A stretch of 64,000 bases of DNA, taken from NCBI GenBank assembly GCA_016178705.1, contig JACOST010000028.1, positions 192,951 to 256,950 on the forward strand, in the 5' to 3' direction. Source of the stretch: Deltaproteobacteria bacterium. GTDB taxonomy: Bacteria; Desulfobacterota; Binatia; HRBIN30; JACQVA1. A model generated the notes under the pieces. The model had not been told where the DNA came from and searched no databases. It saw only the letters and a program-made list of their open reading frames with translations. The first letter of the stretch is position 1; each line of letters begins with the position of its first letter. This document shows positions 16,304 to 24,866 of the stretch, one piece after another. Both the position numbers and the translations under genes were made by a program.

Positions 16304-17938
16304 CTACGGCTTCAAATCCCACTCCTTGAGTTGCTTCGCCGCCGTGCCGAACGGGCCGAGTTGGTAAACGGCCGCGCCCGCTGGCGAGAAGGTGAACGGC
16401 TCGAACGGTTCGGTGAGCATTGCGTCGAGGTATTCGCGGAGCGCGATACCGGTGGTGACGTGTGGACTGAAGTTCTCGCCGGTCTGCTTCGTTACGAACG
16501 TCGACACGTATTGGATCATCTGCGCGTCGATTGCGGGGTCGTCGTGCGCAGCGGTGAACGCGGTCATGGTTCCGGAGTCCACCGTGAACGGGGCCACGGC
16601 CGCAATGATGTCCTCTTGCAACTTGAGCAGTTCGGGCGTCGGCTTCGCGACAATGCCCGCGAGGCCGATGGCCCCGCTCGGGACGTAGTAGTATTTGAAG
16701 GCGTCCAGTTTCATGCCGTTCACGTTGGCGGCGGCGAGCACCTTGTGAACGGCGGCATAGACCTTGTCGAGGTCCGCCGTGCGGACGAAACACTGGATCA
16801 TCGTGATGTGCGGACGGTGCGCCGCATCCAGTGCGAAACCTTTCGGGAAGACCGCGAGCAAGCGGGCGTTGTTGGCTTCGGAATGCTGCAGCATCACGGC
16901 GTCCGGCTCCAGCAGGATGTCGATGGCGGTGACGGGGGACTGCTCGGACGGGAAGACCTGTTTCCAATCGTCCTTCATGCTGACGACGGTCCAGCCATCC
17001 TTCTTCGCTTGTTCATCGAGCGCGGGCGGGAAGGCACCGAGCTTGACGTCTGGCAGTCCGCGTGCCGGACCGTAGGCGAATTCGCGCGCGGCATCATCGT
17101 GCAGCACCAGGAGTTCGAACCGCGCGCCGCTGCCGCCCTGCGTGTACTCCAACATTTCTTGGTCGCCACGGGAGTTTCCGAACGCGGCGATGGGCCGGCG
17201 GCCAATGTTCCGGTGGATGCCAACGGGCTTGTCGGCCTTGTCGTCATTGAAGATCAGCTCGGGCAGACGCACGAGGACGGGCTTGCCGTCACGCATTTCA
17301 AACTTCGTCTTGATGATGCTGCCGATGACCTGTTCCGGCGGGATGCCGTACGCCTGCTCCGTCCATGGACGCATGAACTCGATGCCGCCGCCGGAGACGA
17401 TGAAGTTCTTGAAACCGTTCGCGCGCAGGTAGGCGAGCACTTCGAGCATCGGCTGATAGGTCATCTCGGTGAAGAGCTTACCGGTTTTCGGATGTCTCGC
17501 GGTCGCGAGCCAGTCCTTGACCATCTGCTCGAATTCCACCGTGGTCATGCCCGCGTGCGTGGCCATGACGAGTTCGAGGAGCGCGTGGTCACCACCGGCG
17601 AGCGCAGTTTTCAAATCGCCCTTGAGCAGCGAGGCGAATGGTTCCTTCGTTTTCCATTCGGGATGCTGCGGCGCGAGCGCCTTCACGCGGTCGAGCGCGA
17701 AGTAAAATTGAACGGGCACCGGCTGCTCGCACCACAGCGTGCCGTCGTTGTCGAATACGGCGATGCGTTCAGGCACCGGCACAAAATCCGGCGAGCCGGC
17801 CGTCGTGACCTTCTCGACAAAGGCGATGATCGCCTTCTTCGCTGCGGTGTCGTTCCAGGAAGGGAGCGGGTCGAGGGCGGAGGCCGCCTTTGTGAGCAGC
17901 AGCAGAGCGACCAGAGTCTTCACAACCAAGCTTCTCAT
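16304..17938 (-). CDS. Exported HAD hydrolase fused to a 2H phosphoesterase-like domain
   Basis: The 544-residue protein starts with a signal peptide (MRSLVVKTLVALLLLTKAASA). Residues about 55-325 are a HAD phosphatase: FDNDGTLW with D63/D65, FIVSGGG, and GNSRGDQEML. Residues about 335-544 carry two HxT motifs, HITM at 377 and HVTT at 493, spaced and placed like the two catalytic motifs of 2H phosphoesterases (LigT/cyclic phosphodiesterase fold). The fusion suggests sequential removal of phosphates or opening of a cyclic phosphate outside the cytoplasm. The start at 17938 is chosen for the signal peptide. It follows the sulfatase gene by 58 bases on the same strand. Confidence 0.8.
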   Translation of the reverse strand: MRSLVVKTLVALLLLTKAASALDPLPSWNDTAAKKAIIAFVEKVTTAGSPDFVPVPERIAVFDNDGTLWCEQPVPVQFYFALDRVKALAPQHPEWKTKEPFASLLKGDLKTALAGGDHALLELVMATHAGMTTVEFEQMVKDWLATARHPKTGKLFTEMTYQPMLEVLAYLRANGFKNFIVSGGGIEFMRPWTEQAYGIPPEQVIGSIIKTKFEMRDGKPVLVRLPELIFNDDKADKPVGIHRNIGRRPIAAFGNSRGDQEMLEYTQGGSGARFELLVLHDDAAREFAYGPARGLPDVKLGAFPPALDEQAKKDGWTVVSMKDDWKQVFPSEQSPVTAIDILLEPDAVMLQHSEANNARLLAVFPKGFALDAAHRPHITMIQCFVRTADLDKVYAAVHKVLAAANVNGMKLDAFKYYYVPSGAIGLAGIVAKPTPELLKLQEDIIAAVAPFTVDSGTMTAFTAAHDDPAIDAQMIQYVSTFVTKQTGENFSPHVTTGIALREYLDAMLTEPFEPFTFSPAGAAVYQLGPFGTAAKQLKEWDLKP

Positions 17939-17996
17939 CGATTGCCTCCTGCGCGGACTAGTGGCGCTTCGGTGGGAGCGCCCCACCGCATCCGTA

Positions 17997-19634
17997 CTAC
18001 TTCGACCCCTCGCTTTCCTTCAGCTTCCGAAAAACGTCATCCAGGTTGAAGCTGTCCGCCTTCTGCCGCTGCGGGTAGTCCTTGAAGGTCATCAGGAACT
18101 GGCCCACATACGCCTGCGCGGGGACCAACAAGAAGGCGTGATCCAGCAGCCAGTCATAGTAGGTGTTCGAAGTAATGTCCGCCCGCTCGTATGGGTCCGT
18201 GCGGAGATTGAGTATCTTCGGGACCCGTAAGGAGGTGAACGGGTTTGCCCAGAGGAGCAACGTGCCCTTGGCCCGCTGCTCCATGAAGACGAGCTTCCAG
18301 TTGTCGTAGCGCAGAGCGGTCAATTGTTGATCGTCGTTTATGTACAGAAACGAAACCCGCGGACTCTTCTCGGCCTGGCCGGTCAGGTAGGGAACGAGGT
18401 TGTCACCGTCCAGGTGGACCTTGTAGGTCACGTCTCCGACCTTGTAGCCCTTGAGCAACTCCTCTTTCACTTGCGTGTCGCCAGCAATAGCCAGAAGGGT
18501 CGGCAGCCAGTCGAGGTGAGCGACGATGTCGTTCGAGACGCTGCCCGGCTTGATGTGACCCGGCCAGCGGACCATCGCCGGCACGCGATAGGCGCCTTCC
18601 CAGTTCGTGTTCTTCTCGCTGCGGAACGGTGTCATCGCTGCGTCCGGCCAGGAGTTCATGTGCGGACCGTTGTCGGTCGAGTACATGACGAAGGTGTTGT
18701 CCGCGATGCCCAGGTCATCGAGGACCTTGAGGACGGAGCCGACATTCTTGTCGTGGTCGATCATGGTGTCGTGGTACGGGCTCTGCCAGCGCCCCGCCTG
18801 GCCAATGCTCTCCGCCTTGGTGTGTGTGCGGAAGTGCATGTGGGAGAAGTTCACCCAGACGAAGGCTGGCTTGCCGGCCTTGTTTTGCCGCTGGATGAAG
18901 TCCACGGCTCGGTCGGCGACGTCATCGTCGATGGTTTCCATCCGCTTCTTGGTCAGCGGACCGGTGTCGGTGCACACCTGCTTGCCGACCTTGCCGAAGC
19001 GCGGATCGACCGTTGTGTCGTCCTTGTTCGAGGCCTTGCAGTCCAGCACGCCACGGGGGCCGAACTTGGCGAGGAACGCCGGGTCTTTCGGAAAGTCCGG
19101 CAGCTCCGGTTCTTCGTTGGCATTGAGGTGGTAGAGGTTGCCGTAGAACTCGTCGAAGCCGTGCACGGTGGGCAGGTACTCGTTGCGGTCGCCCAGATGG
19201 TTCTTGCCGAACTGGCCGGTCGCATAGCCTTGTGCCTTCAACAGCTCGGCAATCGTCGGGTCTTCCTTTTGTAACCCTACCGCAGCGCCCGGCAACCCGA
19301 CCTTGGTCAAGCCCGTGCGCAAGCCGGACTGCCCGGTGATGAACGACCCGCGGCCGGCGGTGCAGCTTTGCTCGGCGTAGTAGTCGGTGAAGATCATGCC
19401 TTCCTTGGCGACCCGATCGATGTTGGGCGTGTGAAAGCCCATCAGTCCCATCGAGTAAGCACTGACATCGGTCTGACCGACGTCGTCTCCCCAGATGATG
19501 ACGATGTTGGGTTTCTTGTCCGCAGGCGCCTTGGGCTTGGCCTCTTGCGCGGTCGCACCACCGATCCACAGGGCTACGCCCGCTGCCACGCTGGCGATGA
19601 GCCGCGTGGCCTTGAGTCCCTTGCGTTGAATCAT
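17997..19634 (-). CDS. Arylsulfatase, periplasmic
   Basis: The 545-residue protein has an N-terminal signal peptide ending near ATAQ, then the sulfatase alkaline-phosphatase-fold pattern: PNIVIIWGDD (D50, D51 for calcium), the formylglycine motif C91-T-A-G-R, GKNHLGD, and STDNGPHMNSWPDA. The cysteine type needs FGE or an anaerobic maturase, not seen here. It hydrolyses sulfate esters, probably to release sulfate or organic substrate. It sits between the STAS gene (30 bases upstream) and the HAD-2H gene, and all three face the same way. The 545-residue length and insertions after residue 180 fit this bacterial subgroup. Confidence 0.92.
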   Translation of the reverse strand: MIQRKGLKATRLIASVAAGVALWIGGATAQEAKPKAPADKKPNIVIIWGDDVGQTDVSAYSMGLMGFHTPNIDRVAKEGMIFTDYYAEQSCTAGRGSFITGQSGLRTGLTKVGLPGAAVGLQKEDPTIAELLKAQGYATGQFGKNHLGDRNEYLPTVHGFDEFYGNLYHLNANEEPELPDFPKDPAFLAKFGPRGVLDCKASNKDDTTVDPRFGKVGKQVCTDTGPLTKKRMETIDDDVADRAVDFIQRQNKAGKPAFVWVNFSHMHFRTHTKAESIGQAGRWQSPYHDTMIDHDKNVGSVLKVLDDLGIADNTFVMYSTDNGPHMNSWPDAAMTPFRSEKNTNWEGAYRVPAMVRWPGHIKPGSVSNDIVAHLDWLPTLLAIAGDTQVKEELLKGYKVGDVTYKVHLDGDNLVPYLTGQAEKSPRVSFLYINDDQQLTALRYDNWKLVFMEQRAKGTLLLWANPFTSLRVPKILNLRTDPYERADITSNTYYDWLLDHAFLLVPAQAYVGQFLMTFKDYPQRQKADSFNLDDVFRKLKESEGSK

Positions 19635-19664
19635 GCTGCGTCCTCCTTTGCGTCTTCGCTTGAC

Positions 19665-19916
19665 TTACGGCTCCGCACCGAGACGAAGCTCGATGTAGGG
19701 CGATGCGCCGCTGAGAGTGGCGCCGCTCGCGCGCGCCGTCCGGATGGCCTCGACCCCATGATCATCCAAGCCAAGTAGCTCCGCGAGATCGAGACACAGC
19801 GGTCCCATCACTGCTCGACAAGCCTCTTCGAAGGCCGGTACGTCATCGTGACCGAGCTGTCCGCACACCCGAATGACCCACGTTGCGCCTTGCTTCTCGG
19901 TGTTGAGCCGAACCAT
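19665..19916 (-). CDS. Small STAS-like (anti-anti-sigma type) protein
   Basis: This 83-residue protein reads like a minimal STAS domain: a first strand (WVIRVCGQL), a helix ([13 protein letters not shown]), the central [29 protein letters not shown] and a last strand ending in SPYIELRLG. The residue usually phosphorylated in SpoIIAA-like proteins (Ser in the DS/DSSG turn) is replaced here by LDDHG, so classic partner switching is doubtful. It starts 155 bases from the divergent sigma-54 regulator and runs into the sulfatase gene with a 30-base gap. Confidence 0.65.
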   Translation of the reverse strand: MVRLNTEKQGATWVIRVCGQLGHDDVPAFEEACRAVMGPLCLDLAELLGLDDHGVEAIRTARASGATLSGASPYIELRLGAEP

Positions 19917-20070
19917 TCAACTACTCGTGATACGCACATCACATGCCGCGCCTCCTCATGCCTTCGATGAAGCTGGATGCCTGCGTCCCGAGAGCCCGTC
20001 TCGCAGCATGCTGCGACCGGCTCTCAGCATTTTGACACTGCGGGCAACTGCGCTAGTGGAATGCGTCACG

Positions 20071-21672
20071 ATGATGCGCACCGCAGCCGAAGTCCCCACG
20101 CAAACGGGTGAGGGCCAGGTTCCAACTCATCCATTGGCGTTCGAGCGCCTGCTTGCGGACCTTTCAGCGACCTTTATCAACCTTCCAACCGGGGAGGTCC
20201 AAGCGCGGATCGAGGCCGCAATGGCCAGACTGGTAGATTGTCTCGGCTTTGATCGGACGACGTTTCTCGAAGTTACGCAGAACGACGGCCGTGTTCGTGC
20301 CGTCGCATCGTGGGCTCGCTCCGACATCCCGGTATTTCAGTCGGAAGATTTTGCCAGGGACTACCCATGGTTCAGCGGGAGGCTGCAATCGGGCGAGGTG
20401 TTGGCACTCACGCGGTTGCCCGACGACTTGCCCGCCGAAGCAGCGGCCGAGCGCCAGCATTGCGAGGAAGTTGGGCTCAAATCAATCCTGACCATTCCCA
20501 TCGCCGTCGGCGGCGCGTTCCGGGGGATCATGTCGTTCGGGGCCATGCGTACTTACCGCACCCTCCCGGATGAGCTCACTCGCCGGATTCGGCTTATCGG
20601 CGAGGTGTTTGCCAACGCGATCGTCCGCGCGCGTTCCGAGCAGACGCTCGTGCAGGCGTTGGCGGAGATCCGGGAGCTGAAGGATCGGCTACAGGCCGAG
20701 AACGTGCTGCTGCGCGAGGACGCAAACGCGTCGCACGACTTCGAGGAGATCGTCGGCGACAGCGTCGCCTTGCGCCGCGTGTTGGTGCAGGCAGAGCAGG
20801 TCGCGCCAACCGACGCGGCGGTGCTGATCACCGGTGAGACCGGGACAGGCAAGGAGCTCATCGCGCGTGCCGTCCACAATCGCAGTCCGCGGCGCGAGCA
20901 GTCCTTCGTGGCCGTCAACTGCAGCGCGCTACCCGCTGGGCTCATTGAGAGCGAGCTGTTCGGACACGAACGCGGCGCGTTCACTGGCGCGGTGACCCGC
21001 AAGATCGGCCGCTTCGAGGTGGCCAACGGCGGGACTATCTTCCTCGACGAGATCGGCGAGTTGGCGCCCGACCTGCAACCGAAGCTGTTACGCGTGCTGC
21101 AGTCGGGTGAGTTCGAACGCGTCGGCGCCACGCGAACGTTGAAGGTCGACGTCAGGGTCATCGCTGCAACCAACTGCGATTTGGCGGCGGCGGTGGCGCA
21201 GGGGCAGTTTCGGGCCGATCTTTACTACCGGCTCGGGGTGTTTCCGATTCATATGCCCGCGCTGCGCGAACGGCGTGAGGACGTGCCGTTGCTGGCGTGG
21301 TTCTTCATCACCCGCAAACAGAACAAGCTGGGCAAACGCATCGACAAGATCCCGGAGCAGGCGATGACGGCACTGGTGTCCTACCCGTGGCCCGGCAACG
21401 TGCGCGAACTCGAAAATGTCATCGAGCGTGCGCTCATCCTATCCGCCGGATCGACGCTGCACGTCGACGAGCTGTGGGCCAGGGGTACCTCGAGGACGGC
21501 GGGCACCTCTGACACGATCGAGTCGCTGGAACGCTCGCACATCCTCGCGGTGCTGCGTGCGTGCGAATGGCGCGTCAACGGCGTGGGCAACGCCGCCGCA
21601 CGCCTCGGCCTCAACCCGAGTACGCTGCGCTTTCGGATGAAGAAGCTGGCGATCGCGCGGCCCGGGACGTAG
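20071..21672 (+). CDS. Sigma-54-dependent transcriptional regulator with GAF domain
   Basis: The 533-residue protein has an N-terminal GAF-type sensor (about 20-190), a coiled linker ([19 protein letters not shown]), an AAA+ domain with Walker A GETGTGKE at 255-262, the sigma-54 contact GAFTGA at 302-307 and Walker [10 protein letters not shown], and a Fis-type HTH at the end ([18 protein letters not shown]). It is an FhlA/NtrC-like activator without a receiver domain. I start at ATG 20071 rather than 19873, because the longer reading overlaps the divergent STAS gene and adds nothing domain-like. Likely targets are neighbours such as the STAS-sulfatase operon, but no -24/-12 site was identified. 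Confidence 0.9.
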   Translation: MMRTAAEVPTQTGEGQVPTHPLAFERLLADLSATFINLPTGEVQARIEAAMARLVDCLGFDRTTFLEVTQNDGRVRAVASWARSDIPVFQSEDFARDYPWFSGRLQSGEVLALTRLPDDLPAEAAAERQHCEEVGLKSILTIPIAVGGAFRGIMSFGAMRTYRTLPDELTRRIRLIGEVFANAIVRARSEQTLVQALAEIRELKDRLQAENVLLREDANASHDFEEIVGDSVALRRVLVQAEQVAPTDAAVLITGETGTGKELIARAVHNRSPRREQSFVAVNCSALPAGLIESELFGHERGAFTGAVTRKIGRFEVANGGTIFLDEIGELAPDLQPKLLRVLQSGEFERVGATRTLKVDVRVIAATNCDLAAAVAQGQFRADLYYRLGVFPIHMPALRERREDVPLLAWFFITRKQNKLGKRIDKIPEQAMTALVSYPWPGNVRELENVIERALILSAGSTLHVDELWARGTSRTAGTSDTIESLERSHILAVLRACEWRVNGVGNAAARLGLNPSTLRFRMKKLAIARPGT

Positions 21673-21689
21673 AGCCGCCGCCGACAACT

Positions 21690-21801
21690 TGCGCGGGGTT
21701 TTCGTTCCACCGTGCATGCGATAGCCTGAGCCAAGCGAGGCGAGCCGGAGATGCAGAAGCGCATTCGATTCTCGATTGGATACTTCATCGCGGCGGTGGC
21801 G
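21690..21801 (+). repeat. Copy A of a duplicated ftsH leader and start
   Basis: These 112 bases match 22914-23025 with about six mismatches by eye, and the 51 bases from the ATG onward are identical. Upstream, the end of the regulator gene (CTGGCGATCG ... GGGACGTA, 21646-21671) also has a diverged copy at 22841-22866, so the duplication once covered the regulator end plus the ftsH start. Confidence 0.9.
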
Positions 21802-21846
21802 TGCTTGGTTTCCTCGAAGTGTGGCGGCGCGCGCCTATCCGGTTGA
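21751..21846 (+). pseudogene. Truncated ftsH start (17 native codons, 31 in total)
   Basis: The reading begins with the same 17 codons as ftsH ([17 protein letters not shown]), then diverges into 14 unrelated codons and stops at 21844-21846. It retains the putative ftsH leader, so it may be transcribed and translated as a short membrane-directed peptide. I treat it as a fragment. Confidence 0.7.
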
Positions 21847-21869
21847 TGGCAGCGGGCGGATACCCTAAT

Positions 21870-21886
21870 GTAGTGCCTGTCACTAC
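21870..21886. promoter_or_regulatory. Possible operator of the Phd/PIN pair
   Basis: GTAGTG-CCTGT-CACTAC is a perfect 6-base inverted repeat just before the ribosome-binding site (AGGAGG, 21889-21894) of the antitoxin gene. Phd antitoxins usually bind such palindromes to autoregulate. Confidence 0.45.
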
Positions 21887-21901
21887 CTAGGAGGTTCCCC
21901 T

Positions 21902-22180
21902 ATGCAACTCGGACTGCGCGAAGCGAACCAACATTTCTCGAAGGCGATCAAAGCGGTGAAGGCCGGGCAGGAGGTCGTGCTGACCGAGCGCGGCAAGCCG
22001 ATCGCGGTCATCAAGCCGCTGCCCCCAGGTGATGACGTGGACGCCGCGTTGCGCCGCATGGAAGCCGCAGGGCTGTTGACCCGCGCCACCCGGCGCGGGC
22101 CCATGCCGCCGTTCCGCCCGCGCCGCATCAAAGGGCCGCCGCTGTCGCACACGATTCGCGAAGAGCGCGACGAAGACTGA
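21902..22180 (+). CDS. Phd/YefM-family antitoxin
   Basis: The 92-residue protein begins with the Phd/YefM pattern: MQLGLREANQHFSKAIKAV, a Gly turn, EVVLTERGKPIAVIKPLP. This N-terminal half binds DNA; the Arg/Pro-rich second half should wrap the toxin. The start has a strong ribosome-binding site 7 bases upstream. The stop overlaps the toxin start (TGATG), so the two are translationally coupled. Confidence 0.85.
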   Translation: MQLGLREANQHFSKAIKAVKAGQEVVLTERGKPIAVIKPLPPGDDVDAALRRMEAAGLLTRATRRGPMPPFRPRRIKGPPLSHTIREERDED

Positions 22181-22619
22181 TGCCCCGGGCCTCCGCCTAT
22201 TTCGACACCAGCGTGGTGGTGAAGCGGTACGTCCACGAAGCCGGTGCGGTCCGTGCCCGCACCCTGCTGCGTCGCTATCGCTTTGTCTCGTCCGCCCTCA
22301 CTCCGGTTGAGGCGCTTTCGGCACTCAATCGCCGGCGGCGAGCGGGCGACCTGGCGACGACCGACTTCGAGGCGATCATCGCGCGCCTCCAGCGCGATCG
22401 CGCGATCTGGGATCTGGTGAGCCTGAGCCCCACAGTGTTGGGCCTGGCCGAGCAAGTTGTGCGCGACACCCCGACGTCCGCACACTCGACGCGCTACAGC
22501 TCGCTGCGGCCCAATCGGTTCGCACGCTGTCCGGTCAGCCCGTGCCGTTCATCACTGCCGACGCCCGCCAGCGCGATGCGGCCATACAACTCGGCCTCGA
22601 CGTGATCTGGGTCGGATGA
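22180..22619 (+). pseudogene. PIN-domain (VapC) toxin, frameshifted
   Basis: The N-terminal part is a PIN ribonuclease: AYFDTSVVVKRY with D9, then SSALTPVEALSALNRR. From about 22469 the open frame becomes meaningless and stops at 22605, but the next frame reads DVRTLDALQLAAAQSV then PFITADARQRDAAIQLGLDV and ends at 22619, as expected for PIN. One missing C in the run at 22469-22472 restores the gene. So the toxin is either inactivated or the base is an assembly error. The repaired product would be about 146 residues. Confidence 0.75.
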
Positions 22620-22974
22620 CGGTGCGGACTCTCTTGTCTCTCCGCTCGGTCTTGTTGCCATCTCGTCATCGATGACCTGCTTCGACCGACCTGGTGGCCC
22701 GTGAGAATCGCACCGTGACCGTGGAGTCGAAGCCCGGTCTTGAAGCGTAAGCCCGATGAGGAGGAACTGACTGACTACGCGACTAGAAGTTCTGAGGCGC
22801 CTCGATCCCAAGCTCAGCACGCGCGCGCTCTCGGAAGAGGCTGGCGATCGAACGGCCGGGGACGTAATACCGCCGCTGTTCGAATCTCGCCGAGCGGGTT
22901 CTGCCGCCGCTGCTGCGCGGGGTTTTCGTTGTGCCGTGCATGCGATAGCCTGAGTCAAGCGAGGCGAAGCGGAG
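22620..22974. other. 355-base gap with copy B of the duplicated region
   Basis: After about 160 bases with no recognisable content comes a decayed copy of the regulator gene's 3' end (about 22800-22867, reading LAIERPGT then TAA), a 40-base insertion, and the intact ftsH leader (from 22914). No gene is seen. Confidence 0.7.
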
Positions 22975-23025
22975 ATGCAGAAGCGCATTCGATTCTCGAT
23001 TGGATACTTCATCGCGGCGGTGGCG
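22914..23025 (+). repeat. Copy B of the duplicated ftsH leader and start
   Basis: This is the partner of 21690-21801 and leads into the intact ftsH. The two copies flank the Phd/PIN toxin-antitoxin pair about 1.2 kb apart as direct repeats. Confidence 0.9.
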
Positions 23026-24855
23026 GTGTTGCTCCTCCTCAATACCTATCTCGTGCACGAGGAGGTCGGCGAGATCACGTACGCTCAATTCAAGCAGCTC
23101 GTTGCCTCCGGTAAGGTGACGGATGTCGTCATCAGTCCGGATTACATCACAGGCCGATTCACGACGACGGATCTGGGCGACATGTTGCCCGAAGCGCAGG
23201 TGCGCCAGATTCAACACTGGGGTGGCACCGAGCACTACTTCCGCACGGTGCGCCTCGAAGATGGAAAGTTGATCGAACTGCTCGATGCGCAACACGTGCC
23301 CTACAGCGGGCGGCTGGCCGCAACCTGGGTCACGAACCTGATGTCGTGGGTCGGCACGGTCGCGTTCTTCCTCATCGTCTGGGGCTTTGTGTTTCGGCGC
23401 ATGGGGGCGGCTGGTCCGGGGGCGGGGCTGATGGCCATCGGCAAGAGCAAGGCGAAGGTTTACGTTGAGAGCGCAACCCAGGTCACGTTTGCTGACGTGG
23501 CCGGCGTCGACGAGGCGAAGGAAGAGTTGCAGGAGGTCGTCGAGTTTCTCAAATCGCCGGAGAAGTTCCGGCGACTGGGAGGGAAACTTCCCAAAGGTGT
23601 GCTCCTGGTCGGCGCGCCCGGTACCGGCAAGACCTTGCTCGCCCGCGCAGTGGCGGGTGAAGCGAAGGTGGCGTTCTTCAGCATGAGCGGCTCGGAGTTC
23701 GTCGAGATGTTTGTCGGGGTGGGTGCCGCGCGCGTGCGCGACCTGTTTGAACAGGCGAAGCAGAAAGCGCCGTGCATCGTGTTCATCGATGAACTCGACG
23801 CGCTGGGCAAATCGCGCGCGATCAATCCGCTCGGCACCCACGACGAACGCGAGCAGACGCTCAATCAGTTGCTGGTCGAGATGGATGGTTTCGATCCCAA
23901 CATCGGCGTGATCATCATGGCGGCCACCAACCGGCCGGAGATTCTCGATGCGGCGCTGCTGCGAGCGGGACGATTCGATCGTCATGTCGCGCTCGATCGG
24001 CCGGACGTGCGCGGCCGCGAGGCCATCCTGCGGGTCCACACCCGCACCGTGAAACTCGGGCCGGACGTGAACCTGGCGCTGGTGGCCGGGCGCACGCCCG
24101 GCTTCGTCGGCGCTGACCTCGCCAACATCGTCAATGAGGCTGCGCTGCTCGCCGCGCGGCGTGAGCGGTCGGAGGTTACGATGGCCGACTTTGACGATGC
24201 GATTGATCGCGTCGTCGCCGGACTCGAACGCAAGACCCGGGTGATGAACAAGCGCGAGAAAGAAATCGTTGCCTACCACGAATCGGGGCACGCACTGGTC
24301 GCCAGCGCGTTACCGGGCGTTGATCCGGTGCGCAAGATTTCGATCATCCCGCGCGGGATCGCTGCGCTCGGGTATACCCAACAGCAACCCACCGAGGACC
24401 GCTACTTGATGACCCGCTCCGAGCTCGAGGATCGGTTGTGCGTGCTGCTCGGCGGCCGGGTCGCCGAGGAGATCGTCTTCGGCGACATTTCCACCGGGGC
24501 GCAAGACGACTTGCAGAAGGCCACCGACATCGTGCTCAGCATGGTGACCCAGTACGGTATGAGCGAGGCCCTGGGACTGCGCACGTTCGATCGTCAACGC
24601 CGCTCGCCGTTCTTCGACACGCCGGGCTTGATGACGACGAAGGACTACAGTGAAGACAAGGCCAGCAGCATCGATGCCGAGGTCGAGAAGATCCTCGAGA
24701 CGGCGCACAGCCGCGTGCGCGGTATCCTCACCGACTGGCGGGCGTTGCTGGAGCGGGTGGCGCAGCACCTCATCACCGCCGAAGCGATCGATGGCGATGA
24801 GTTGCGCCGGATGATTGCGGAATACCGCGAACAGAGCGCGGTCCGCTCTGCCTAG
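22975..24855 (+). CDS. ftsH: ATP-dependent zinc metalloprotease FtsH
   Basis: The 626-residue membrane protease has an N-terminal helix (about 8-27), a periplasmic domain, a second helix (about 120-142), then an AAA domain with Walker A GAPGTGKT (213-220), Walker [11 protein letters not shown], and SRH motif ([20 protein letters not shown]). The zinc site HESGH is at 435-439, and the third ligand lies in [12 protein letters not shown]. It degrades misfolded membrane proteins and short-lived regulators. Its leader and first 17 codons are duplicated upstream. It ends 11 bases from the convergent pfk gene. Confidence 0.97.
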   Translation: MQKRIRFSIGYFIAAVAVLLLLNTYLVHEEVGEITYAQFKQLVASGKVTDVVISPDYITGRFTTTDLGDMLPEAQVRQIQHWGGTEHYFRTVRLEDGKLIELLDAQHVPYSGRLAATWVTNLMSWVGTVAFFLIVWGFVFRRMGAAGPGAGLMAIGKSKAKVYVESATQVTFADVAGVDEAKEELQEVVEFLKSPEKFRRLGGKLPKGVLLVGAPGTGKTLLARAVAGEAKVAFFSMSGSEFVEMFVGVGAARVRDLFEQAKQKAPCIVFIDELDALGKSRAINPLGTHDEREQTLNQLLVEMDGFDPNIGVIIMAATNRPEILDAALLRAGRFDRHVALDRPDVRGREAILRVHTRTVKLGPDVNLALVAGRTPGFVGADLANIVNEAALLAARRERSEVTMADFDDAIDRVVAGLERKTRVMNKREKEIVAYHESGHALVASALPGVDPVRKISIIPRGIAALGYTQQQPTEDRYLMTRSELEDRLCVLLGGRVAEEIVFGDISTGAQDDLQKATDIVLSMVTQYGMSEALGLRTFDRQRRSPFFDTPGLMTTKDYSEDKASSIDAEVEKILETAHSRVRGILTDWRALLERVAQHLITAEAIDGDELRRMIAEYREQSAVRSA

Positions 24856-24866
24856 TGCTCACCGGT

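Noticed and set aside
16331-18049. A 572-codon plus-strand frame opposite the HAD-2H gene
   Set aside because: The minus strand carries conserved HAD and HxT motifs and a signal peptide; the plus frame has none.
19873-20070. Start of the sigma-54 regulator at 19873
   Set aside because: It would overlap the divergent STAS gene and add 66 residues without domain character; ATG 20071 fits the GAF start.
22740-23114. A 124-codon frame before ftsH
   Set aside because: It runs through the duplicated leader and into ftsH in another frame; the sequence reads as decayed regulator end plus leader.
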